This document shows, one piece after another, positions 17,785 through 25,129 of a DNA stretch of 64,000 nucleotides (position 1 is its first letter; the number at the start of each line of letters is the position of its first letter). The notes below the pieces were generated by a model. That model searched no databases. It worked only from the letters and a program-made list of their open reading frames with translations, and had not been told where the DNA came from. The position numbers and the translations under genes were made by a program. The stretch is from Verrucomicrobiaceae bacterium (GTDB lineage Bacteria > Verrucomicrobiota > Verrucomicrobiia > Verrucomicrobiales > Verrucomicrobiaceae). The stretch spans positions 1 to 64,000 of the forward strand of contig JAIXYN010000055.1 of assembly GCA_027490195.1 (NCBI GenBank), written 5' to 3'.

Positions 17785-19236
17785 ATGAAAAACCATCTTC
17801 TATCCCGTCGGAATTTCCTCAACCAAGGCGTCAGTGGACTGGGCAGCATCGCTCTGACATCGCTGCTGGCGCAGAAGGGCCTGCTGGCGAATGACCCGAT
17901 TCGTCCGCGCATTGATCCGGCGCATCCGTATGCGCCGCGGCCACCGCATTTTGAGCCGCGTGCGAAGAACGTGATCGTCGTTTTCTGCTCTGGGGCGATG
18001 AGTCATGTGGACACGTTTGATTACAAGCCGGAGCTGGTGAAGCGGCACGGCATGCCGCTGCCGGGCGCGGCGGATTTGATCACCTTCCAGGGAGCGCAAG
18101 GGAATCTGGTGAAGCCACTGTGGGAGTTCAAGCCACGCGGACAGAGCGGCAAGATGATCAGCGACCTGCTGCCGAACATCGCCGAATTCGCGGATGACAT
18201 GTGCTTCATCCATTCGATGACAGCGAAGTCGAACACGCACGGGCCGGCGGAGAATCAGATGAGCACCGGGTTCATCCTCGATGGCTTCCCGGGCATTGGT
18301 TCCTGGGTGACGTATGCGCTGGGCTCAGAGTGTGCTGACATGCCCGCCTTTGTGGCGATCCCCGACCCGCGTGGCGTACCGCAGATCGGCCCACGGCATT
18401 GGAATTCGGCCTTCCTCCCGGCGGCATTTCAGGGCACGGCATTCAACGCGAGCAAGCCGATCCCCAATCTGATCCGCCCTGCCAGTGTGAGCGAGGCGGC
18501 AGACCGCGACACGCGTGCCTTTGTGAATCTGCTCAATCAGCGGCAGGCGCAGGAGCACCCGGCGGACAGCGACCTGGCGGCGCGAATTTCGTCCTATGAG
18601 CTGGCGGCGCGGATGCAGATCGCGGCTTCGGAGGTCGGCAACATGGCGAATGAGAGCAAGGCGACGCTGGACCTCTATGGCGTGAACGACAGCAACGAGA
18701 TGAAGGCTGGCTTTGCCAAGAACTGCCTGCTGGCGCGGCGCTTGATCGAGCGCGGAGTGCGGTTTGTGCAGCTTTTCAACGGCTCCTACGCCATGGGCGA
18801 GGGCGTGGGCAACTGGGACGGGCACAAGACGATCGAGAAACAATATTCGGTGCATGGGCCGATCCTCGACCAACCGGTGGCTGGACTGCTGAAGGACCTG
18901 AAGGCCCGCGGGCTGCTGCAGGACACGCTGGTGGCCTTTGTGACGGAGTTTGGGCGCATGCCGACCTTTCAGAAGGGAGCGAACGGCCGGGATCACAATC
19001 CGAAGGGCTTCACGGTCTGGCTGGCGGGTGCCGGGGTGAAAAAGGCCTTCAGCTACGGCGCGACGGACGAATTTGGCTACAAAGCCGCCGAACGTGTGAG
19101 CACCATTTACGACCTGCATGCCACGATTTTGCACCTCCTGGGCATCGACCATGAGCGTCTGAGCTACTATAATAACGGCATCGAACGGAGGCTGACGGAC
19201 GTCCATGGGCATGTGCTCAAGGACGTGCTGGCGTGA
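17785..19236 (+). CDS. DUF1501 protein with Tat signal
   Basis: A 483-aa protein of the DUF1501 family (sulfatase/alkaline-phosphatase-like fold). The N-terminus LSRRNFLNQG is a twin-arginine motif, so it is exported folded, probably with a metal. Family landmarks are NVIVVFCSGAMSHVDTFDYKP, SMTAKSNTHGPAENQMSTG and VAFVTEFGRMPTFQKGANGRDHNPKG, the last carrying metal-ligand-like D and H. DUF1501 genes habitually pair with PSCyt/DUF1553 genes in this phylum, as here; the chemistry is unknown. Confidence 0.9.
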   Translation: MKNHLLSRRNFLNQGVSGLGSIALTSLLAQKGLLANDPIRPRIDPAHPYAPRPPHFEPRAKNVIVVFCSGAMSHVDTFDYKPELVKRHGMPLPGAADLITFQGAQGNLVKPLWEFKPRGQSGKMISDLLPNIAEFADDMCFIHSMTAKSNTHGPAENQMSTGFILDGFPGIGSWVTYALGSECADMPAFVAIPDPRGVPQIGPRHWNSAFLPAAFQGTAFNASKPIPNLIRPASVSEAADRDTRAFVNLLNQRQAQEHPADSDLAARISSYELAARMQIAASEVGNMANESKATLDLYGVNDSNEMKAGFAKNCLLARRLIERGVRFVQLFNGSYAMGEGVGNWDGHKTIEKQYSVHGPILDQPVAGLLKDLKARGLLQDTLVAFVTEFGRMPTFQKGANGRDHNPKGFTVWLAGAGVKKAFSYGATDEFGYKAAERVSTIYDLHATILHLLGIDHERLSYYNNGIERRLTDVHGHVLKDVLA

Positions 19237-19334
19237 CCCTGTCCAAGAATGAGGGGGAAAAAACGTTTGATTTCCTCCTCAAAGTCTCCACCATGCACCT
19301 CCCCAAAACCTGACCCCATTCCCGTACCCGTATC

Positions 19335-19586
19335 ATGGCAGTTGTCATCCGTCTCCGTCAAGAAGGCCAAAAAGGCCGTCCAGTCTTCCGTATCGTTGCG
19401 GCTGACCAACGCTTTCCAAAAGAAGGCCGTTTCCTCGAAATCCTCGGTACCTACGATCCTCAAAAGGGCGTCAAAGGTGCATCCGTGAAGCTTGATCGTG
19501 TCAATGCCTGGATCTCCCAAGGAGCCAAGCCCTCTGACACTGTGAAGAGCCTCATCAAGCACGCCGCAGCCGTAGTAGCGGCCTAA
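19335..19586 (+). CDS. rpsP: 30S ribosomal protein S16
   Basis: An 83-aa small-subunit protein with the S16 signature: MAVVIRLRQEGQKGRPVFRI, then ADQRFPKEGRFLEILGTYDP and RVNAWISQGAKPSDTV. It is essential for 30S assembly. It is followed after 6 bp by the KH-domain gene. rimM and trmD, the usual next genes, are absent here, and the KH gene is met by convergent crcB. Confidence 0.97.
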   Translation: MAVVIRLRQEGQKGRPVFRIVAADQRFPKEGRFLEILGTYDPQKGVKGASVKLDRVNAWISQGAKPSDTVKSLIKHAAAVVAA

Positions 19587-19592
19587 GCTGCC

Positions 19593-19895
19593 ATGGACGC
19601 GCCGGAAGCCCTCCGCGAGTTCCTATCCTATGTGGTGGCGAATCTGATCGACCACCCCCAGCAGGCGACCATTGCGATCGGCACCAATATCAACGGTGCC
19701 GTCGCTTATCGTGTACAGCTAGCACCGGAAGATGTGCGTCATGTCATTGGCAAAAATGGCATGACCATCAGTGCGATCCGCTCCCTTCTCAATACAGCGG
19801 CCGCCAAGCACGGAATCAAGATTTCCCTCAAGGTGGGGTCCGCGCAATTAGAAGATGCGGAAGCCGCCACTGCGGCACCTCAATCTGAAGAGTGA
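19593..19895 (+). CDS. khpA: KH-domain RNA-binding protein (KhpA-like)
   Basis: A 100-aa protein with a single KH domain. The RNA-binding GxxG loop is GKNG in HVIGKNGMTISAIRSLL (about 53-56). The N-terminus EALREFLSYVVANLIDHPQQ is typical of the KhpA/YlqC family, small RNA-binding proteins linked to translation and cell division. It is co-transcribed with rpsP, the conserved arrangement. The C-terminus is an acidic/alanine tail. Confidence 0.88.
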   Translation: MDAPEALREFLSYVVANLIDHPQQATIAIGTNINGAVAYRVQLAPEDVRHVIGKNGMTISAIRSLLNTAAAKHGIKISLKVGSAQLEDAEAATAAPQSEE

Positions 19896-19900
19896 GTTGA

Positions 19901-20278
19901 TCAAGCCACTCTGCTGCCCGCCCACCAGCCCAGAGCGGCAGCGATGATGCCCAGCAGGATGCTGCCTATGGCATTGAGCAATGCGAGCCAGGAATGCTGG
20001 TTCAGTAGGAGCAGCCACGAGTCATTTGCGAGCGTGGAAAAAGTCGTGTAGCCGCCAAGCACCCCCGTGGCGGCGAACAGCCATGGGCCGCTGCCTTTAT
20101 CCTTCATAGCTGGCAGGGCAAAGAGGAAGCCGAGAATAAAGCTGCCGAGGATGTTGGCCGCGAGTACTCCCCAAGGAAAGACGGCTTTCGGCAGGAGACG
20201 CGCCATGCCGATAACCGTGCCATAGCGTAGCACCGAACCGAAGCCGCCACCGATAAAGACCAGCAGGATGTTTTTCAT
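19901..20278 (-). CDS. crcB: fluoride channel CrcB/Fluc
   Basis: A 125-aa inner-membrane protein with four membrane segments. The Fluc signatures are GGGFGSVLRYGT near the start and GVLGGYTTFSTLAND in the third helix. Dimers export fluoride. The frame is open to 20332, but the start at MKNILLVFIGGG (20278) fits the family N-terminus. It lies 19 bp behind the AI-2E-type permease on the same strand and probably shares its transcript. No fluoride riboswitch was recognised. Confidence 0.93.
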   Translation of the reverse strand: MKNILLVFIGGGFGSVLRYGTVIGMARLLPKAVFPWGVLAANILGSFILGFLFALPAMKDKGSGPWLFAATGVLGGYTTFSTLANDSWLLLLNQHSWLALLNAIGSILLGIIAAALGWWAGSRVA

Positions 20279-20297
20279 ATGCGCTTGATGAATGTGA

Positions 20298-21665
20298 TCA
20301 TATCGCCACCGCCCCCTCACGTCTGGAGCCACCGATCGTCTGCGGAGCGATTCGCGCGCGCCATACGTAGCGCTGGAACAACACCTTGACCGAGGCCGTC
20401 AGCGGCACTGCGAGGATGGCACCCAGCAGGCCACCCAGAAGCAGCCCCCACACGAGAACGGAGGCGATCACCGTCAAGGGGTGCAGACCCACGGCCTCAC
20501 CCACGATTTGCGGTGTGATAAACAGGGCGTCAATCCATTGTACGAGGGCAAAGACACCGGTGACGACCAGCGGCATGACCCACCACGGATCCGCAGGAAT
20601 CCACCCACTGCCCCCCTGCACCGAGGCGATGATCACGGCCGGAATCCAGCATAGGGCGATGCCAAGATAAGGGATGATGCCCGCCACACAAAGAGCTAGA
20701 CCGATGAGCAGGCCAAAATCCAGCCCCACAATCATCAGCCCGATGCCCGTGGCTATGCCATTGACCACACTGACAAAAAGCTGGCCACGAAAGAAGGCCA
20801 CGAGGTAGCTGTTGATCTCATTTACACAGCTCACCACTTCGTCTTTGAAAGCCGATGCGCGCAATGGCAGGTAGTCAGACCATTGCTGCTGAATCTTGGC
20901 ACTCTCGATCAGGAAATAGTAGAGGTACAACGGTACGATGATGAAGGAGAGCAGGAAGCCGAAGACGCCGAGGAAGCCGCCTACGCTGGTTTTGAGGGAG
21001 GTCCAGATGATACCAGGTACTTTGGGCAGATTCGTCTTTACCCAGTCACCACGCAGCAGGGCCTGGAAGTCGGAGTCTGGTCCGTCGCTTGCTTCTTTCG
21101 CCATGCCTTGGGGCGACAAAACGATCACCGTGTATCCCAATGTTTCCGCTGACCGCATCAGATCTTTGACCTCCGGAGCAGCCACTTGAACTGGGGGCAC
21201 CGTTTCAGACGGTGGTGCAGCCGCAGGAGTCACCTTGGCATCTGCGTGCGGCAGCAGTTTGATGTTGTACTCCTTTTCGATCTTCGCCGAGAAATCGATC
21301 ACGGCCTTCTGCGCCTTCGCATAGTAGACCGGCACGCGTTCCGCCAGATGGTGGGCGGGATCATCCAGCTTCACCACGATCCACCAACCCAGCCCACCGA
21401 TGGCCAGCGTAAAGATCCCAAATGCCAGCAGCACGGATCGCTGACGGTTAAGTCCGCGACGCTCCAGCCATTCCACGCCGGGCTCCAGCAGGTAGGCCAG
21501 TACACCCGCCACGGCGAACGGCACCAGAATGGGCTGCAGAAAGGACATGACCTCCGTGGCCAGACTGATCAGCTTGATGGCCAGCCAACCAATGAAGGCT
21601 ATCGAAAAGGCGGTGATGGCAGTCCATATCACATTGCGCTGAAAAACGGTGGGAAGATTCTTCAT
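20298..21665 (-). CDS. AI-2E family (TqsA/PerM-like) membrane permease
   Basis: A 455-aa membrane protein. Paired N-terminal helices (about 12-75, with FAVAGVLAYLLEPGVEWLERRGL) come first, then a ~130-residue periplasmic insert, then five to six C-terminal helices (about 235-430) with the family pattern G(I)ATGIGLMIVGLDFGLLIGLALCV and NPQ-like FITPQIVGEAVGLHP. Members are exporters or permeases of poorly defined substrate (autoinducer-2, Na+/Li+ antiport). A signature of a specific substrate is not visible. Confidence 0.87.
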   Translation of the reverse strand: MKNLPTVFQRNVIWTAITAFSIAFIGWLAIKLISLATEVMSFLQPILVPFAVAGVLAYLLEPGVEWLERRGLNRQRSVLLAFGIFTLAIGGLGWWIVVKLDDPAHHLAERVPVYYAKAQKAVIDFSAKIEKEYNIKLLPHADAKVTPAAAPPSETVPPVQVAAPEVKDLMRSAETLGYTVIVLSPQGMAKEASDGPDSDFQALLRGDWVKTNLPKVPGIIWTSLKTSVGGFLGVFGFLLSFIIVPLYLYYFLIESAKIQQQWSDYLPLRASAFKDEVVSCVNEINSYLVAFFRGQLFVSVVNGIATGIGLMIVGLDFGLLIGLALCVAGIIPYLGIALCWIPAVIIASVQGGSGWIPADPWWVMPLVVTGVFALVQWIDALFITPQIVGEAVGLHPLTVIASVLVWGLLLGGLLGAILAVPLTASVKVLFQRYVWRARIAPQTIGGSRREGAVAI

Positions 21666-21765
21666 CGGGAGAATGGGGTGGAGACTAGCCAGTCGCTGCG
21701 GTTTGGGTACTCCAAATATGCCCGCAAATTGGACAGCGCAGCCTCAAAGCGTATCGTCGTTCATC

Positions 21766-22221
21766 ATGTCCCGCCCGCAGCCCAAGCCCGTTGATCCCGC
21801 CGAACTCCCGCAACTGGCGCAAGCCACCATGCGTGCCGCGAAGTTTCCCATGCTTGCCACGGTGGATGGCGACCAGCCGCGGGTGCGACCCGTCTCCCCG
21901 GTGCGCACGGACGGCTTCACGGTCTATGTCGCCAATCTGCGCCGCTATGGCAAGACGCAGGAGCTGGCATGCAATCCGAAGGCTGAATTGTGTTACAAGG
22001 ATGATCAAGATAATCAGGTGCGCATCACGGCCACCGCCGAGATCGTCACCGAGCGTTCGCTGCTGGAGGAAATCTGGAACTCGAATCCCTTGCTGCGCGC
22101 CTACCTCGGCAGCATCGATAATCCTGAGCTGATCATTTACCGCTTCGTTCCAAACCGGGCACGATATATGCGAGAGTGGGCCTTGGAGTACTTTGAAGTG
22201 CCGCTTGCGGCGCATTCATGA
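21766..22221 (+). CDS. pyridoxamine-phosphate-oxidase-like flavin protein
   Basis: A 151-aa split-barrel protein: MRAAKFPMLATVDGDQPRVR, VRPVSPVRTDGFTVYVANLR, then KTQELACNPKAELCYKD. This is the FMN- or F420-binding pattern of the PPOX superfamily, short relative to PdxH and lacking its C-terminal extension, so it is unlikely to be PdxH itself. The frame begins at 21649, but that part is antisense to the divergent permease gene, so the start at MSRPQPK (21766) is chosen. Confidence 0.75.
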   Translation: MSRPQPKPVDPAELPQLAQATMRAAKFPMLATVDGDQPRVRPVSPVRTDGFTVYVANLRRYGKTQELACNPKAELCYKDDQDNQVRITATAEIVTERSLLEEIWNSNPLLRAYLGSIDNPELIIYRFVPNRARYMREWALEYFEVPLAAHS

Positions 22222-22279
22222 GGCTGCCCTGCCGGAGGCGTGTGGGGATGCGGAATGAGTGTTCAAGTGTATTGCCAAT

Positions 22280-22307
22280 TGTGAATAAGCCTCATCATTG
22301 TGAATAA
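22280..22307. promoter_or_regulatory. two DnaA-box-like 9-mers in direct repeat
   Basis: TGTGAATAA at 22280-22288 and 22299-22307 is, on the other strand, TTATTCACA, which fits the relaxed DnaA-box consensus TTWTNCACA. The boxes are 19 bp apart and in the same orientation, in the 247-bp gap upstream of the phoH-type gene. Two boxes could regulate a promoter; they are too few and in the wrong context (no dnaA/dnaN) for an origin. Confidence 0.35.
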
Positions 22308-22468
22308 GTTCTTGCCAGCAACTCCACGCTCTGACACTCTCCGGCACTTACCGTGATTCTTTCCAATAATCACATTTCGGGATCGGTACGTTTGGCTCTC
22401 CCCCGCGCCAACGAAAAGCTGTCCCCGCCTCTTTCAGCTCAGGCAACCAACACACCCACTCAACTACC

Positions 22469-24022
22469 ATGGACCGTGACGACCACTCAGCATCGGTAAT
22501 CTCATCTGCCACCTCACCCCGCGCTTCCGACCCTGGTCCTATTTCTGTGAATTCCGCCTCCCCCTCCCCCTCCTCCTCCCGCCGCCGCCGCACCGGGCCC
22601 GTAACTGCCACCAAGACCTTCGTTCTCGACACCAACGTGCTGCTGCACGACCCCGCCTGCATCCACCGCTTTGCCGAGCATCACATCTGCATTCCTGTCG
22701 ACGTTCTCAGCGAACTGGACCGATTCAAAAACGAAATGACCGAACGTGGCTCGAACGCACGCGAGGTGCATCGGGCGCTGATGAAAATTTTTGCCACCAA
22801 GGGAGCATCGGTAACCAGCGGTGTTCCCACCGACGGCGGCGGCAGCATCCGCGTCGCTGTCTATGATCCAGGTGAGGCGCGCAAGCACGCGAGTGTGCAG
22901 GGATTTGAGCGTATTTTTCACGATCTGGACAAAGCCGACCACCGCATTCTGGCGTGCACGCTCTGGCTGAGCGAGCAAGTCTCACCGCCGGTCATTCTCG
23001 TCAGCAAAGACCTGAATATGCAGCTCAAGGCACGCGCTGTGGGCATTGAGTGCGAAGATTATCTGCATGACAAAGTGGAGCCGCGTGAAGTCGCCAATTT
23101 TGACATCGCTCGTGTGGAAGTCAGCCAGCATGAGCTGCAGCGCTTCGCGAGCAGCGGCTGTCTTTCCGTGCCAGAGACCCGCACCGCGGGCATGGTCGTA
23201 AACGACTACGCCCTGCTTACTGCTGGAGACAAGGCCACCATGCCTGCGAAGCTGAGCACCAATGGTGAATTCGTCCGCCTGCACCACACACCGGAGTCGA
23301 TCAAGGTCGGTCAGGGCCGCGCCATCAAGCCGATGAACCTCGGTCAGGCCTGCTTCCTGGATGCGCTGCTCGATCCCGAAATCAGCCTTGTCACCTGCTA
23401 CGGGCAGGCGGGTACCGGCAAGACCCTGCTGGCCGTCGCGGCCGCTTTGCAGCAGGTGTTTAGCCGGACATATCACGGTCTCACCGTGAGCCGCCCCATC
23501 GTTGCCATGGGTCAGACGGTGGGCTTCCTGCCTGGATCCTTGCAGGAAAAAATGCGCCCTTGGCTGCAGCCAGTTTATGACGCGCTGGATCTCCTGATGC
23601 GGCCCATGGAAGGCACGCAGCAGGGGCCGGCACGCAAAAAAAACCGTTTCATGCCTGAGCCGCAGCAGCAGATCGCTGCGCCTGCAGCACCGTATGATCC
23701 GCTCATTCAGCAGGGAGTCATCGAAATCGAAGCCCTCTGCTACATCCGTGGTCGCAGCATTCCGGACCGCTTTTTCATCCTGGATGAAGCGCAGCAACTC
23801 ACGCCGCTGGAGGCCAAGACCATCGTCACCCGCATGTCTCGCGGCTCCAAGCTCGTCCTCGTTGGCGACCCCGCACAGATCGACAATCCCTATGTGGACA
23901 GCCGCAGCAACGGGCTTGTTTACACCCGCCAGCGCATGCGCGGACAGACCTTCGCGGCGCACGTCCCGCTGGTCAAAGGTGAACGCAGTCCCTTGGCTGA
24001 GGCGGCGGCGAGGTTGCTGTAA
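22469..24022 (+). CDS. PIN-PhoH fusion ATPase/ribonuclease
   Basis: A 517-aa cytoplasmic protein with two domains. After a disordered Ser/Pro/Arg leader (1-45) comes a PIN nuclease domain (about 48-200) with DTNVLL and ELDRFKNEM acidic sites. A PhoH P-loop ATPase follows: Walker A GQAGTGKT at about 312-319 and Walker B FFILDEAQQLTP. Such PhoH2/YlaK-type proteins couple an RNA helicase-like motor to ribonuclease. A Gln/Lys-rich insert (KKNRFMPEPQQQ) sits in the ATPase. It stands alone. Confidence 0.9.
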   Translation: MDRDDHSASVISSATSPRASDPGPISVNSASPSPSSSRRRRTGPVTATKTFVLDTNVLLHDPACIHRFAEHHICIPVDVLSELDRFKNEMTERGSNAREVHRALMKIFATKGASVTSGVPTDGGGSIRVAVYDPGEARKHASVQGFERIFHDLDKADHRILACTLWLSEQVSPPVILVSKDLNMQLKARAVGIECEDYLHDKVEPREVANFDIARVEVSQHELQRFASSGCLSVPETRTAGMVVNDYALLTAGDKATMPAKLSTNGEFVRLHHTPESIKVGQGRAIKPMNLGQACFLDALLDPEISLVTCYGQAGTGKTLLAVAAALQQVFSRTYHGLTVSRPIVAMGQTVGFLPGSLQEKMRPWLQPVYDALDLLMRPMEGTQQGPARKKNRFMPEPQQQIAAPAAPYDPLIQQGVIEIEALCYIRGRSIPDRFFILDEAQQLTPLEAKTIVTRMSRGSKLVLVGDPAQIDNPYVDSRSNGLVYTRQRMRGQTFAAHVPLVKGERSPLAEAAARLL

Positions 24023-24170
24023 CCTGTATTCGTTACAGAAAATTGCGCTTCGAAAATTCCACTGAGATTTTTTGAAATGGAATGAGCGTCGCGTCGTTTA
24101 ACACGCCACGCGTCGGACTGGGCTTCCCAGAATTCTGCGCTCCCACATTAACAAACCAGCATTGATCCCT

Positions 24171-24464
24171 ATGAAAGTTATCACCTCATTCCTCGCCATC
24201 CTGGCTCTTTCCGCCGTCACCACCTTCGCCGCTGAAGGCGATGCCCCCAAGAAGCCAGAAGGCGGCAAGGGCAAGCCTAAGATGACCCCGGAAGAAATGT
24301 TCACCAAGAAGGACGCCGACAAGGACGGCAAAATCAGCAAGGAAGAGTTCCTCAAGGGCTCCAAGGATGCAGCCAAGTCCGAAGCCTCATTTGCTAAAAA
24401 GGACAAGGACAAGGACGGATCCCTTTCCAAGGAAGAGTTCATCGCTGCTCCAAAGAAAAAGTAA
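24171..24464 (+). CDS. secreted EF-hand protein, copy 1
   Basis: A 97-aa exported calcium-binding protein. The start is taken at MKVITSFLAILALSAV (24171); an in-frame ATG 9 bp upstream is less likely because the duplicate gene starts at the equivalent of 24171. Cleavage probably follows TTFAA. After a Lys/Pro linker are two EF-hand loops: DADKDGKISKEE (48-59) and DKDKDGSLSKEE (78-89), both with canonical D-x-D-x-D-G...E spacing. The role is probably periplasmic Ca binding; no partner is evident. Confidence 0.9.
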   Translation: MKVITSFLAILALSAVTTFAAEGDAPKKPEGGKGKPKMTPEEMFTKKDADKDGKISKEEFLKGSKDAAKSEASFAKKDKDKDGSLSKEEFIAAPKKK

Positions 24465-24506
24465 GACGCCTAAGTCGTGTGACTTTTTGATTTCCAAGAG
24501 TCAGCC

Positions 24507-24540
24507 ACGCCGCACCCGCCCCGCGCGAGTGCGGCGTTTT
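24507..24540 (+). terminator. Rho-independent terminator after EF-hand copy 1
   Basis: ACGCCGCAC (24507-24515) pairs perfectly with GTGCGGCGT (24529-24537), followed by TTT. It lies 43 bp after the stop. Confidence 0.85.
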
Positions 24541-24693
24541 GATGTCTGCATCTGACAGCCAGCTGATGCCGTTGAGAAAAAACTGTGAACTTTTATCGCA
24601 ACGAAATGAGCATCTTCTCGTTTAACCCGTCACGCGTCGGACTGGGACCTCCAGAATTCCACGCTATGCATCAACAACCCAACATCGACCCAA

Positions 24694-24999
24694 ATGAAAG
24701 TTATTACCTCGTTCCTCGCCATCCTGGCCCTCTCCGCAGTCACTTCCTTCGCAGCCGAAGGTGATGCCCCCAAGAAGCCAGAAGGCGACAAGGGCAAGCC
24801 CAAGATGAACCCTGAGGAAATGTTCAAGAGACTGGACACCGACAAGGACGGCAAAGTGTCCAAGGCAGAATTCATGGCTTCTCCGAATGCCAAGAAGGAC
24901 GAGGCCAAGGCCACCGAGCGCTTCGGCAAGATGGACAAGAACAGCGACGGTTCCCTCACGCTGGAAGAACTGACCCCCAAGAAAAAGAAGGGTGCCTGA
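24694..24999 (+). CDS. secreted EF-hand protein, copy 2
   Basis: A 101-aa paralogue of the preceding gene. It has the same signal peptide (MKVITSFLAILALSAVTSFA) and linker, and loops DTDKDGKVSKAE (48-59) and DKNSDGSLTLEE (81-92). It differs mainly between the loops and has a longer C-terminal Lys tail. The two copies have drifted in the second hand (DKDKDG versus DKNSDG), so calcium affinity may differ. Confidence 0.9.
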   Translation: MKVITSFLAILALSAVTSFAAEGDAPKKPEGDKGKPKMNPEEMFKRLDTDKDGKVSKAEFMASPNAKKDEAKATERFGKMDKNSDGSLTLEELTPKKKKGA

Positions 25000-25033
25000 G
25001 CCGTCTGACTCTTTGACTTTCACAAGTCATTTC

Positions 25034-25068
25034 AAGCCGCACCCGCTCCGCGCGAGTGCGGCTTTTTT
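25034..25068 (+). terminator. Rho-independent terminator after EF-hand copy 2
   Basis: AAGCCGCAC (25034-25042) pairs with GTGCGGCTT (25056-25064), followed by a T-run to 25068. It is the sister of the 24507 terminator. The stem ends differ as matched pairs (AC..GT versus AA..TT), which keeps the helix intact. Confidence 0.88.
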
Positions 25069-25129
25069 GTGGGGCCGCCACCAGAACTCGGAAGAAGCCC
25101 CCGTCCGCAAGACGTACTCTTTTCTCCGA

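Larger units (their letters stand above)
24081..24540 (+). repeat. tandem duplication unit 1 (leader + EF-hand gene + terminator)
   Basis: The unit aligns with 24605-25068 at an offset of 524 bp, with a few small gaps. It includes a conserved leader (TCGTTTAAC, CACGCGTCGGACTGG, CCAGAATTC), the coding sequence, and a terminator. Confidence 0.8.
24605..25068 (+). repeat. tandem duplication unit 2 (leader + EF-hand gene + terminator)
   Basis: The second unit. The leader is as well conserved as the coding part (CACGCGTCGGACTGG and CCAGAATTC are identical), suggesting that the leader carries a selected promoter or regulatory signal. Confidence 0.8.

Noticed and set aside
19889-19912. AGAGTG/CACTCT inverted repeat between khpA and crcB
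   Set aside because: A 6-bp stem with a 12-base loop and no T-tract is expected by chance.
20279-20297. Possible fluoride riboswitch before crcB
   Set aside because: Only 19 bp separate it from the permease gene, which is too little for the aptamer.
24017-24038. Perfect 7-bp hairpin CTGTAAC/GTTACAG over the PhoH stop codon
   Set aside because: The stem is AT-rich, the loop is 8 bases and no T-run follows, so it is not supported as a terminator.
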